The notes under the pieces were generated by a model. It had not been told where the DNA came from. It saw only the letters and a list, made by a program, of their open reading frames with translations, and made no database searches. From CAZAQS01 sp964486825 (GTDB lineage Bacteria > Chloroflexota > Anaerolineae > Anaerolineales > UBA4823): a stretch of 34,984 nucleotides of DNA. How positions within the stretch are numbered: the stretch's first letter is position 1; each line of letters begins with the position of its first letter. This document shows positions 22,784 through 31,003 of this stretch, one piece after another. The stretch is taken from NCBI GenBank assembly GCA_964486825.1, contig CAZAQS010000018.1, positions 1-34,984 on the forward strand. Reading direction: 5' to 3'. The position numbers and the translations under genes were made by a program.

Positions 22784-25700
22784 ATGTACAGATCGATGAG
22801 CTCTTCAAACGCTGGAGAATACATGCAGACCACCACTGAAAATCGGGTGTCCTGGCTTGATCGGCCTTTATCCGCATTAATCAAAGTAAACTGGGAAACC
22901 GTGCTCTTCGTCGTGATCCTGATTGCGGCTGTGCTTACCCGCTTTCATCTGTTAGAGCCACGCGTCATGAGCCATGACGAGACTTCCCATGTTTATTTCT
23001 CTTGGCTCTTATATCAGGGACGCGGCTACCAGCACGATCCCGTCACACACGGTCCTTTCCAATTCCATATCCTGGCCCTATCGTATTTCCTGTTTGGCGA
23101 CAATGATTTCACTGCCCGCATCCCGGTTGTACTCTTCAGCATCGCCACGGTCGGGTTTATGTGGTTCTACCGGCGCTATCTTGGAAGAGCAGGCGCCCTT
23201 ATCGCCGCTGTCTTGTTGATCATCTCACCCTTCATGCTGTATTATGGCAGGTATGTCAGGAACGAAGCTTATGTGGCTCTCTATGGCGTCATCATTTTGT
23301 GGGCCATTCTTCGGTACATGGAAACCGGCATCCCGCGCTACTTACTGTATCTGACGGCAGCCACAGCTCTCCACTATGTGACGAAGGAAACCTCTTATAT
23401 CTACAGTGCCCAGGCGCTCCTTTTTGTAGCCTTCTTCTTTTTATACCGGGTGACAGCCCGGTCCTGGCCTTACCCGAAAGAACGGGTCGCCTTCGTCCGC
23501 TCTCTGCTGGTCGGTTTTGTCCTGATCATTATCACAGCCGGGTTCATTTTTTATGGAGGAACGAACGCCTCGCTTGCTCAAGAAGGAATGCCGGAGAATG
23601 AGGCCTTGCAAGCCGCACCCTCCGGGGGTCCGGACATCATCGTGATCGTGCTGGGCGCCCTGGCTGGCCTGGCGTTGCTGGCGGCAGCCTACTTCCTGAT
23701 CAAAGGCTATACCTGGGAGCAGATCCGGACCGAGCGATCCTTTGATCTATTGATCCTGCAGGGAACACTGGTCTTACCCTTGCTGACGGCTTTCCCGTTA
23801 AAAATGATCGGGTGGGACGTCCCGACCAACGTTACCTCGATAGCCAACATGACCACCGTCGATCTCATCCGAATGGGGTCCGTCTTGCTGGTGATGACCT
23901 TAATTGCGATCGCAGTTGGGTTGTGGTGGAACAGGAAAATTTGGCTGGCAAACGCAGCCCTGTTCTATGCAATCTTTACAGTATTATTTACAACCATTTT
24001 TACGAATGGGCCGGGTTTTTTCACCGGACTGCTGGGAGGGTTGGGTTACTGGTTGGAACAGCAGCCGGTCCAGCGCGGCAGCCAGCCCTGGTATTACTAT
24101 GCTCTCGTACAAATTCCGGTATACGAATACCTGCCGGTCTTGGGGAGCTTGCTGGCATTAGGAATGGCTTTCTTTGGTTTACGGCCTGCCAGCTCTACCA
24201 GTCTCCCTCATCAGAACGAAGACCAGGTGGAGACGACTCCGGTTGGCGAGAGCGCGAGGGATCGTCTGATCGAGCCTCCCGTTCTGCCGCTGCTCGGCTT
24301 TTGGGCGTTGACAAGCTTGGTTGCCTATACGGTAGCAGGTGAAAAAATGCCCTGGCTAACGGTCCATATTGCCTTCCCGATGGTATTGACTGCCTCGTGG
24401 GGTCTGGGCAGACTGGTTGATTCGGTCGACTGGAGCATCTTCAAGACCACCCGCGCCCTCCTGACTCTGGTTTTGCTGCCAATTTTCTTGCTAAGTTTTT
24501 CGGCCGCATTTGGCTCCCTGATGGGAACCAATCGTCCCTTCCAAGGGCAAGAGCTGGCCCAGTTACAAGCCACGAGCAGCTTTTTAATGTCCTTACTGGT
24601 AGCAGTCTTTAGTGGTTGGGGCCTGGCCCGCATGCTCCAGGATTGGGAACCGTCCCAGTTTGTGCGCGTATCTGCCCTGGTAATTTTTGCGTTCCTGGCA
24701 ATCTTAACCGCCCGCACAGCTTTTACAGCCAGCTATATCAACTACGACCAGGCCAACGAGTTGTTGGTCTATGCGCATTCTGGTCCCGGGAACAAGATCG
24801 CCCTCGCTCAAATCGAAGAGCTCTCCCGCCGCACAACCGATGGCCTGGCCATGATGGTCGCTTATGATGATCAAAGCACTTACCCTTTCTGGTGGTATTT
24901 GCGCAACTATACCAACCAACGCTACTTCGGCGATAACCCGACCCGTGAACTTCGAGACGCGCCTGTCATCTTAGTTGGCCAGGAAAACTACAGCAAGATT
25001 GCACCGGTTGTTGGTCAGGCCTATTACTCCTTTGAATATATCCGCATTTGGTGGCCCGACCAGGATTACTACGACCTGACCTGGGGGCGCATCTGGAATG
25101 CCCTCACGGACGCGGAGATGCGCTCTGCCATCTTCCAGATCTGGCTCAACCGGGACTATTCCCAGTACGCCTCCCTGGTCAACAAGGATCTCAGCCTTCC
25201 CAATTGGGAACCCGCTCGTCGCATGCACCTGTACCTGCGCAAGGACATCGCCTCACAACTTTGGACCTACGGAACGGGGCCAGCCCCAGGTGAGGTTGTT
25301 GCAGATCCTTATGAGGGCAATCAAATCACCCTTCCGGCCGAGACCATCTTTGGCGCTTCAGGCAGCGAACCAGGCCAGTTGATGGGGCCGCGCGGCCTGG
25401 TTGCTGCTCCAGACGGTAGCCTTTACGTGGCAGACACAGGGAACCACCGCATCCAGCATTTCGCCAGGGATGGCAGCTTGATCAATACCTGGGGCGTGTT
25501 TGGCGCCAGCGATGGCGTCTCTGCTGCGCCTACAGGATCGTTCAACGAGCCTTGGGACCTGGCGATCGGCCCGGATGGCTCGGTTTATGTGGCAGATACG
25601 TGGAACCATCGTATCCAGAAGTTTAGCCCTGAAGGTGAATTTATCACCACCTGGGGGTTCGGGATCAGCCAGACCGGTGATCCGTTCGGCTTTTATGGAC

Positions 25701-26224
25701 CGCGTGGTATCGCCGTAAACGATGAAGGCCTGGTCTTTGTCACCGATACCGGAAATAAGCGTGTGGTTGTATTCGATTCAGAAGGCGACTATATCACCCA
25801 GATCGGCAGTGGAGGCTTTGCACCGGGCCAGTTTGACGAGCCGGTCGGCATCACTGTTGATGAAACCGGGCAAATCTATATTGCCGATACCTGGAACCAG
25901 CGAGTGCAGGTGATGGCTCCGGATGGAGCCGGCAACTATCTCCCGGCCGGGTCTTGGGATATTGTCGGCTGGTTCGGCGCTTCCCTGAACAACTATCCAT
26001 ATATCGCAGTCCATGAGGGTAGTGTTTTCGTGACCGATCCTGAAGGATACAGGGTATTGGAATTCACCAGCCAGGGAGAATTCGTCCGTTACTGGGGAGA
26101 TTTCGGGACAACTCCTGAAGATTTCGCTCTCCCAGTTGGGATCGATGTCGATCCGGACGGGCAGGTGTGGGTTGTGGACAGCGCCAACTCGCGTGTAATG
26201 GGTTTCAACCTGCCGGAGCAGTAA
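22784..26224 (+). CDS. Polyprenol-phosphate-mannosyltransferase-like membrane glycosyltransferase fused to NHL beta-propeller
   Basis: A 1146-residue protein of the TIGR03663/GT39-like type. Residues 35-690 hold about a dozen membrane helices. The first loop carries VMSHDETSHVYFSWLLYQGRGYQHDP with the acidic pair expected of GT-C glycosyltransferases, followed by THGPFQFHILALSYFLFGD. Residues 690-850 are a soluble region with YDDQSTYPFWWYLRNY. Residues 852-1146 are an NHL propeller: repeats such as LMGPRGLVAAPDGSLYVADT with GNHRIQHF, then FNEPWDLAIGPDGSVYVADT and FDEPVGITVDETGQIYIADT. GT-C enzymes move sugars from polyprenyl phosphates to acceptors on the outer membrane face; the propeller would lie outside and may bind substrate or partner. 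The start could be 22784 (AAGGGG close by) or 22823 (GGAG at five bases). A hairpin overlaps its stop codon. Confidence 0.88.
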   Translation: MYRSMSSSNAGEYMQTTTENRVSWLDRPLSALIKVNWETVLFVVILIAAVLTRFHLLEPRVMSHDETSHVYFSWLLYQGRGYQHDPVTHGPFQFHILALSYFLFGDNDFTARIPVVLFSIATVGFMWFYRRYLGRAGALIAAVLLIISPFMLYYGRYVRNEAYVALYGVIILWAILRYMETGIPRYLLYLTAATALHYVTKETSYIYSAQALLFVAFFFLYRVTARSWPYPKERVAFVRSLLVGFVLIIITAGFIFYGGTNASLAQEGMPENEALQAAPSGGPDIIVIVLGALAGLALLAAAYFLIKGYTWEQIRTERSFDLLILQGTLVLPLLTAFPLKMIGWDVPTNVTSIANMTTVDLIRMGSVLLVMTLIAIAVGLWWNRKIWLANAALFYAIFTVLFTTIFTNGPGFFTGLLGGLGYWLEQQPVQRGSQPWYYYALVQIPVYEYLPVLGSLLALGMAFFGLRPASSTSLPHQNEDQVETTPVGESARDRLIEPPVLPLLGFWALTSLVAYTVAGEKMPWLTVHIAFPMVLTASWGLGRLVDSVDWSIFKTTRALLTLVLLPIFLLSFSAAFGSLMGTNRPFQGQELAQLQATSSFLMSLLVAVFSGWGLARMLQDWEPSQFVRVSALVIFAFLAILTARTAFTASYINYDQANELLVYAHSGPGNKIALAQIEELSRRTTDGLAMMVAYDDQSTYPFWWYLRNYTNQRYFGDNPTRELRDAPVILVGQENYSKIAPVVGQAYYSFEYIRIWWPDQDYYDLTWGRIWNALTDAEMRSAIFQIWLNRDYSQYASLVNKDLSLPNWEPARRMHLYLRKDIASQLWTYGTGPAPGEVVADPYEGNQITLPAETIFGASGSEPGQLMGPRGLVAAPDGSLYVADTGNHRIQHFARDGSLINTWGVFGASDGVSAAPTGSFNEPWDLAIGPDGSVYVADTWNHRIQKFSPEGEFITTWGFGISQTGDPFGFYGPRGIAVNDEGLVFVTDTGNKRVVVFDSEGDYITQIGSGGFAPGQFDEPVGITVDETGQIYIADTWNQRVQVMAPDGAGNYLPAGSWDIVGWFGASLNNYPYIAVHEGSVFVTDPEGYRVLEFTSQGEFVRYWGDFGTTPEDFALPVGIDVDPDGQVWVVDSANSRVMGFNLPEQ

Positions 26225-26250
26225 AATGGGGGCACAAACCCCCATTTTAC
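26221..26250 (+). terminator. Hairpin terminator overlapping the PMT-NHL stop codon
   Basis: Twelve perfectly paired bases (26221-26232 with 26239-26250) close a six-base CACAAA loop; the top of the stem is five G-C pairs and the base is A-T rich. The TAA stop is inside the left arm. The nearest U-run, CTTTTT, is 15 bases later and already downstream of the sucC promoter, so termination may be partial. Confidence 0.6.
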
Positions 26251-26255
26251 CTGCA

Positions 26256-26264
26256 TGGTATAAT
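26256..26264 (+). promoter_or_regulatory. Extended -10 promoter of sucCD
   Basis: TGGTATAAT starts six bases after the hairpin. Transcription is expected near 26271, about 49 bases before the sucC ATG. No -35 recognised; the hairpin occupies that position. Confidence 0.55.
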
Positions 26265-26319
26265 CTTTTTAGCACCTCCAAAACGGCTTCGGCCCCAATA
26301 TTTCAAAGAGGCGAATGGG

Positions 26320-27456
26320 ATGAAACTTCAGGAATACCAATCTAAACAAGTCTTCTCCAAATATGGCATCCCTATTCCAAAGGGACGAGTAGCGGCTACC
26401 GCATATGAGGCAAAACATATTGCCGAAGAATTGGGTGGCCGCGTTGTTATTAAATCTCAAGTACTCGTGGGCGGTCGCGGTAAGGCCGGGGGGATCCGCC
26501 TGGCGAAAAGTCCCCAAGAGGCCGAGGAGTTGGCTACCCAAATCCTGGCGATGGAGATCAAGGGTTTGCCTGTGCGGAAAGTCCTGGTTGATGAAGCCGC
26601 AAATATCATGAAAGAGATTTACCTGGGGATCACCAACGACCGGGCAGAGCGTAAACCCGTCATGATGTCCTCCTCAGAAGGTGGGGTAGATATCGAGGAA
26701 GTTGCCCGGGTAACCCCAGAAAAGATCATAAAAGTACATATTGACCCGTTACTGGGCTTACGCGACTACCAGGCCAGGAATATCGCCGCCGGAATTGACC
26801 TGCCCCGCGAGCACTGGCGTAGCTTCGGGCAGATCGCCCATGGCCTGTGGCAGGCCTACACAAAGACCGACGCCACCCTGGCGGAGATCAACCCCCTTGT
26901 CATCACCGGCAACAACCAATTGCTGGCAGTTGACGGGAAAATGGTGCTAGACGATAACGCCCTGTTCCGCCATCCTGAGCTGGCCGATATGCGCGACCTG
27001 GATGTAGAAGCCCAATCAGAGATTGAAGCGCGCAAGTACGGTCTTTCCTTCATAAAGCTCGACGGGAATATCGGATGCATGGTCAATGGCGCAGGCCTGG
27101 CGATGACCAGCATGGATATTCTGAAACTGTTTGGAGGAGAGCCAGCCAACTTCCTGGATATCGGTGGAGGCGCTGGCTCTGAAAAGGTCGCCGCAGCCTT
27201 GAGGATCATCCTTTCCGATCCAAATGTCAAGGCCGTGCTTTTCAATGTATTTGGGGGCATCACGCGCGGGGATGAAGTAGCGCGTGGGATCTTGAGCGCG
27301 CTGGGAGAAGTCAAACTCAACGTACCGATGGTCGTCCGGCTGGTTGGAACCAACGCAGAAGAAGGCCGGCAGATCCTTGCCAATGCCAATATGATTACTG
27401 CAGATACCCTGGTAGAGGCCGCTCAGAAGGCGGTTGCTGTTGCGAAGGGAGGCTGA
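26320..27456 (+). CDS. sucC: Succinyl-CoA synthetase beta subunit
   Basis: A 378-residue nucleotide-binding subunit of the enzyme that interconverts succinyl-CoA with succinate plus ATP or GTP in the TCA cycle. Features are the N-terminal MKLQEYQSKQVFSKYGIPIPKG, the ATP-grasp loop KSQVLVGGRGKAGGIRLA near residue 45, ADAT/LAEINPLVI (metal-binding E and N), and the C-terminal domain GGAGSEKVAAALRIILSDP with FNVFGGITRGDEVARGI. The length is slightly below the usual 385-390 but no motif is missing. The start at 26320 is set by AGAGG eight bases upstream; the reading frame extends back through the promoter and hairpin without function. The sucD start is four bases beyond the stop. Confidence 0.97.
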   Translation: MKLQEYQSKQVFSKYGIPIPKGRVAATAYEAKHIAEELGGRVVIKSQVLVGGRGKAGGIRLAKSPQEAEELATQILAMEIKGLPVRKVLVDEAANIMKEIYLGITNDRAERKPVMMSSSEGGVDIEEVARVTPEKIIKVHIDPLLGLRDYQARNIAAGIDLPREHWRSFGQIAHGLWQAYTKTDATLAEINPLVITGNNQLLAVDGKMVLDDNALFRHPELADMRDLDVEAQSEIEARKYGLSFIKLDGNIGCMVNGAGLAMTSMDILKLFGGEPANFLDIGGGAGSEKVAAALRIILSDPNVKAVLFNVFGGITRGDEVARGILSALGEVKLNVPMVVRLVGTNAEEGRQILANANMITADTLVEAAQKAVAVAKGG

Positions 27457-27460
27457 GTCG

Positions 27461-28321
27461 ATGAGTATCCTGGTTGGAAAAAATACTCGCCTGGTCGTGC
27501 AAGGCATTACGGGAAATGAAGGCCTGTTCCACACCCAACAAATGCTCGCCTACGGTACAAATGTGGTCGCCGGCGTGACCCCCGGCAAAGGCGGTGAATG
27601 GGTGCTGGACAGCAAGGTGCCGGTGCTGGATTCGGTCCTGATCGCGGTGGAGGCAACCGGCGCCAACACCAGCATCATCTTTGTTCCAGCCCGCTTCGCA
27701 GCCGACGCCATTTTTGAAGCGGCTGATGCTGGCATCTCGTTGATCGTTTGTATTACAGAAGGCATCCCCGTCCAGGATATGATGCGGGTACGCAATTACC
27801 TGGACCAAAAACAAGTCCGCCTGGTAGGACCTAACTGCCCCGGCTTGCTTACACCGGGGCAGGCTAAAGTAGGCATTATTCCAGCCAATATCGCCGTTCC
27901 AGGAAATATCGGAGTTGTTTCTCGCTCAGGCACCCTGACCTACGAGGTCCTTTACGCGCTCAAGCTGGTAGACAAAGGTGTAAGCACGTGTGTCGGGATC
28001 GGTGGAGACCCGATTAATGGCACCAATTTCATCGATGTTTTAGGTATGTTTGAAGCTGATGCCCACACCGACAAAGTCGTGTTGATCGGAGAGATTGGTG
28101 GAACGGACGAGGAGAAGGCCGCCGAATTTATTGCTGATCAGATGACCAAGCCAGTAGTAGCATTCGTTGCCGGTAGGACAGCACCACCTGGAAAACGCAT
28201 GGGACATGCCGGCGCCATCGTCGAAGGCGGCTCTGGCTTAGCCGAGGACAAGATCAAAGCCTTACAATCTGCCGGAGTTCGGGTGGCATCCCACCCTGAA
28301 GAGATTCCCGAGCTTTTATAA
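27461..28321 (+). CDS. sucD: Succinyl-CoA synthetase alpha subunit
   Basis: A 286-residue CoA-binding subunit, normal length. It has MSILVGKNTRLVVQGITGNEG with the CoA-binding Rossmann loop, GVTPGKGG, FVPARFAADAIFEAADAG, ITEGIPVQDM, LVGPNCPGL, SRSGTLTYEV, GIGGDPINGTNFIDVL and the phosphohistidine segment RMGHAGAIVEGGSG. It sits directly behind sucC with GGGAGG eight bases before the ATG and almost no gap, so the pair is one operon. A strong hairpin 11 bases past the stop ends it. The classical GITGKQG loop reads GITGNEG here. Confidence 0.97.
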   Translation: MSILVGKNTRLVVQGITGNEGLFHTQQMLAYGTNVVAGVTPGKGGEWVLDSKVPVLDSVLIAVEATGANTSIIFVPARFAADAIFEAADAGISLIVCITEGIPVQDMMRVRNYLDQKQVRLVGPNCPGLLTPGQAKVGIIPANIAVPGNIGVVSRSGTLTYEVLYALKLVDKGVSTCVGIGGDPINGTNFIDVLGMFEADAHTDKVVLIGEIGGTDEEKAAEFIADQMTKPVVAFVAGRTAPPGKRMGHAGAIVEGGSGLAEDKIKALQSAGVRVASHPEEIPELL

Positions 28322-28331
28322 AATATGTAAA

Positions 28332-28368
28332 ACGGAAAAGAGTCTATCGCTGATAGGCTCTTTTCCGT
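28332..28368. terminator. Bidirectional terminator between sucD and acpP
   Basis: Arms 28332-28348 and 28352-28368 form a 17-pair stem with one U-G wobble and a three-base loop. On the minus strand, acpP transcripts end with CCGT followed by TTTACATATTTTAT, a good U-rich tail. On the plus strand the tail is weaker (GTTAACTTTA). It lies 11 bases after sucD and 51 bases beyond acpP. Confidence 0.75.
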
Positions 28369-28419
28369 GTTAACTTTATCGATAGAACGTATTTTTCAGA
28401 TGGATATCATCTAGCAGGG

Positions 28420-28653
28420 TTAGCGATGTTCATCCAGGTATTTTACCGCTTCTCCGACCGTGGTGATGCTTTGGGCATCTTCATCCGAAATTTCCCCTCC
28501 GAACTTATCTTCGAATGCCATAATCAGTTCAACTAAGTCCAGGGAATCAGCTTCCAGGTCCTCGCGAAACCTCGCTTCTGGGGTAACCTTTGATTCATCG
28601 ACTTCCAACAAGTCTACGATAATTGCTTTGACATCTGAGTATGTGTCGGCCAT
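28420..28653 (-). CDS. acpP: Acyl carrier protein
   Basis: A 77-residue acidic four-helix carrier of fatty-acid synthesis. The phosphopantetheine-accepting serine is in EADSLDLVELIMAFED (Ser about residue 37), with the usual LLEVDESKVTPEARFREDL before it and GEISDEDAQSITTVGEAVKYL after. The start at 28653 (MADTYSDVKAI) is supported by AGGAGGATT; the frame extends further to 28725 without meaning. A TTGACA-16-TACAAT promoter lies just upstream. Usual companions fabD, fabG and fabF are absent. The gene is convergent to sucD and divergent from fni. Confidence 0.96.
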   Translation of the reverse strand: MADTYSDVKAIIVDLLEVDESKVTPEARFREDLEADSLDLVELIMAFEDKFGGEISDEDAQSITTVGEAVKYLDEHR

Positions 28654-28697
28654 TGAGAATCCTCCTAGCTTCGATTGGATATTGCCCAATAGGGGCA

Positions 28698-28725
28698 ATT
28701 GTAACCTTGCTTCTCTACCTGTCAA
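28698..28725 (-). promoter_or_regulatory. Sigma-70 promoter of acpP
   Basis: On the minus strand TTGACA (28725-28720) and TACAAT (28703-28698) are 16 bases apart. Transcription starts near 28691, some 38 bases before the acpP ATG. It is among the best two-element promoters in the window. Confidence 0.65.
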
Positions 28726-28810
28726 GCCTTTTCCCAGCGCGCCCGGGAACTATTACATAACCTGGAAAGATCATGCTTCGCCATCCTTGAGAGGTTCGGT
28801 TCAGCAGCAG

Positions 28811-28839
28811 TTGACAGGCCTTATTCAGGCTGGTAAGAT
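28811..28839 (+). promoter_or_regulatory. Sigma-70 promoter of the fni operon
   Basis: A consensus TTGACA at 28811-28816, a 17-base spacer ending in TGG, and TAAGAT at 28834-28839. Transcription near 28846 gives a 20-base leader to fni. It is back to back with the acpP promoter. Confidence 0.65.
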
Positions 28840-28865
28840 ACTTCATTCCACAGGAACACCGAGGG

Positions 28866-29897
28866 ATGGCAAAAGTTACGCAAATCACGGAACGTAAATC
28901 AAATCATATTCGCATCAATCTGGAGCAGGATGTGGAATCTGGCTTGACGACCGGGCTTGAACGCTTCCGGTTTCTTCACCAAGCCTTGCCCGAGCTGGAT
29001 CTGGAAAAGGTTGACCTGAGCCAGGAGCTGTTTGGTAAAAAGGTGGCTGCGCCTATCCTGATTTCGTCTATGACCGGCGGTACGGATGAAGCGGCTAAAA
29101 TCAACCAGGTGCTTGCTAAAGCAGCTCAGGAAGCTCGCGTAGCGATGGGTGTGGGTTCTCAGAGGGCAGCTCTAGAGCAACCCACACTCGAGAGCACTTT
29201 CAAGGTACGCCATCTCGCACCGGATGTGCTCTTATTCGCAAACCTTGGGGCAGTGCAATTAAATTATGGGTACGGCATCCAGCACTGTCTCCGGGCGGTC
29301 GAAATGATCGAGGCGGATGCTCTGGTTTTACATTTCAATGCCCTGCAGGAGGCAGTGCAGCCAGAGGGGGATACCCGTTTTGCCGGCTTGCTCTCCAAAG
29401 TCGAAGAAATATGCAAACGACTCCCCGTGCCCGTCATCGCGAAGGAGGTGGGATGGGGCTTTTCTACCAAAGCCGCCCGCCTGTTGGCTGGAGCGGGTAT
29501 AGCCGGGATCGATGTAGCCGGGGCCGGGGGAACCTCCTGGTCGCAAGTAGAGATGCACCGTGCAAAGAGCGAAAGCCAGGCCAGGCTTGCGGCGGCCTTC
29601 ATCGATTGGGGCATCCCCACCGCCGATTCGATTCTCCAGGTCCGTAGGGGAGGGCCAAATCTCAAAATCTTTGCCTCCGGTGGCCTGCGCACCGGCATCG
29701 ATATCGCTAAGTGTATAGCTTTAGGGGCAGTCCTGGGCGGCATGGCAGGACCGTTCTTGAAGGCGGCGGTCCAATCAACTGAAATGACCATCCAGACCAT
29801 TCATGAGGTCAGGCGAGAAATTCAGGTGGCGATGTTCGCAGCCGGGGCAGCCAACCTGGAGGCCCTCCAGAACACCCCCCTGATTGAAACCAGGTAG
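28866..29897 (+). CDS. fni: Type 2 isopentenyl-diphosphate delta-isomerase
   Basis: A 343-residue FMN- and NADPH-dependent enzyme that interconverts IPP and DMAPP, the first committed balance point of isoprenoid synthesis. Motifs: ERKSNHIRINLEQDV at the N-terminus, PILISSMTGGTDEAAKIN, GVGSQRAAL, FANLGAVQLNYG, VLHFNALQEAVQPEGD (substrate/Mg site; the usual HLNxLQE reads HFNALQE), VIAKEVGWGFS, DVAGAGGTSWSQVE, and FASGGLRTGIDIAKCIALGA with the phosphate-binding loop. Length and motif order are normal. The ATG has a weak AGGAA about ten bases upstream. The polyprenyl synthase starts 28 bases after the stop, so the pair is an isoprenoid operon. Confidence 0.96.
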   Translation: MAKVTQITERKSNHIRINLEQDVESGLTTGLERFRFLHQALPELDLEKVDLSQELFGKKVAAPILISSMTGGTDEAAKINQVLAKAAQEARVAMGVGSQRAALEQPTLESTFKVRHLAPDVLLFANLGAVQLNYGYGIQHCLRAVEMIEADALVLHFNALQEAVQPEGDTRFAGLLSKVEEICKRLPVPVIAKEVGWGFSTKAARLLAGAGIAGIDVAGAGGTSWSQVEMHRAKSESQARLAAAFIDWGIPTADSILQVRRGGPNLKIFASGGLRTGIDIAKCIALGAVLGGMAGPFLKAAVQSTEMTIQTIHEVRREIQVAMFAAGAANLEALQNTPLIETR

Positions 29898-29925
29898 TTG
29901 AATTCAAGTAGCTACGATCCAACCA

Positions 29926-30975
29926 ATGAGGCCAAAGCAGCGCAATATGGAAAAACAAAGCTTAACACTCAACCAGCTTATCGGAATCATGCTGCCAGCG
30001 GTCGAAGATGAGCTCGAGCGCTCCTTATCCAGTGTGCAAACGGCAGAGCTCGAAGGTTTGTACCAGATGTTTGCCTACCATTTAGGTTGGGAAGGCGAGG
30101 CAGCCGGACCTGAGGCGCGCGGCAAGCGCATCCGGCCCCTGCTCCTACTACTGACCACCGCTGCTGCCGGGGGGATTTGGGAGAAAGCCCTCCCGGCTGC
30201 GGCAGCCGTCGAGCTAATCCACAATTTCTCCCTGATCCATGACGATATTGAGGACAACAGCCCGAAACGCAGGGGCCGGACCACAGTCTGGAAAAAGTGG
30301 GGAATAGCTCAGGCAATCAACGCCGGTGATGCTATGTTTACCCTGGCGCACCTTTCCATCCTGCGTCTGGCAGAGACATCCCCTGCCAGCTCGGTTTTGC
30401 GAGCTGCATCGATCTTGCAGCGTACTTGCTTACACCTGACGGAAGGACAATACCTGGATATCTCGTATGAAGCCCGGGGAGATCTCACCCTGGAAGCGTA
30501 TTGGAGTATGGTAAGCGGTAAAACTGCCGCCCTGCTTTCTGCCTGCACGGAATTGGGCGCCCTGGCGGCTGCCGCCAGCGACGAGCGCCAGGATAGCTTC
30601 CGGGAGTTCGGGCATTTCCTGGGCTTAGCCTTCCAGGCCAAAGATGATATGCTGGGTATCTGGGGAGATTCTGCGCTCACCGGAAAATCTGCAGAAAGCG
30701 ATTTGCTTTCCGGGAAGAAATCCTTACCCGTTCTGTTCGGCCTGACCCAGCGAGGCGCTTTTGCCCATCGTTGGGAACAAGGCGGGATAACGGATAAGGA
30801 AGTGGCCTCCCTGGCAAAGCAATTGAAAGCCGAAGGGGCCTTTGATTACGTCCAGCAGGCGGTAAGGCGCCTGACAGACCAGGCTATCCAGGCTCTTGAA
30901 AGTGCCGGGCCTGAGGGAGAGGCCGGGCAGGCCCTATTTACCCTGGCAGACAAACTTCTCAGCCGCCAATCATAG
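29926..30975 (+). CDS. Polyprenyl diphosphate synthase (probably FPP/GGPP synthase)
   Basis: An all-helical trans-prenyltransferase of 349 residues that condenses IPP with allylic diphosphates. The first aspartate-rich motif is HNFSLIHDDIEDNSPKRRGR, without the two-residue insertion of bacterial type II farnesyl synthases. The second is AKDDMLGIWGD (DDxxG, as in archaeal type I GGPP synthases, versus the more common DDILD). GKRIRPLLLLLT and GQYLDISYE are also typical. Phe five residues before the first DD points to a short C15-C20 product, an inference from the type I rule. The start is uncertain: ATG 29926 or ATG 29947 (MEKQSLTLNQ); neither has a clear ribosome-binding site. It converges on hemW with a 28-base gap. 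Confidence 0.9.
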   Translation: MRPKQRNMEKQSLTLNQLIGIMLPAVEDELERSLSSVQTAELEGLYQMFAYHLGWEGEAAGPEARGKRIRPLLLLLTTAAAGGIWEKALPAAAAVELIHNFSLIHDDIEDNSPKRRGRTTVWKKWGIAQAINAGDAMFTLAHLSILRLAETSPASSVLRAASILQRTCLHLTEGQYLDISYEARGDLTLEAYWSMVSGKTAALLSACTELGALAAAASDERQDSFREFGHFLGLAFQAKDDMLGIWGDSALTGKSAESDLLSGKKSLPVLFGLTQRGAFAHRWEQGGITDKEVASLAKQLKAEGAFDYVQQAVRRLTDQAIQALESAGPEGEAGQALFTLADKLLSRQS

Positions 30976-31003
30976 CTACTCTTGCCAGGAGCAGCCAAGC
31001 CCT

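Noticed and set aside
25350..26200. Repeating DNA pattern around GCCGATACCTGGAACC
   Set aside because: It reflects NHL repeats (VADTWNHR) in the protein and is not a nucleotide-level repeat element.
26856..27389. Long minus-strand frames opposite sucC and sucD
   Set aside because: They follow codon-position bias of the real genes and contain no plausible domain or ribosome-binding site.
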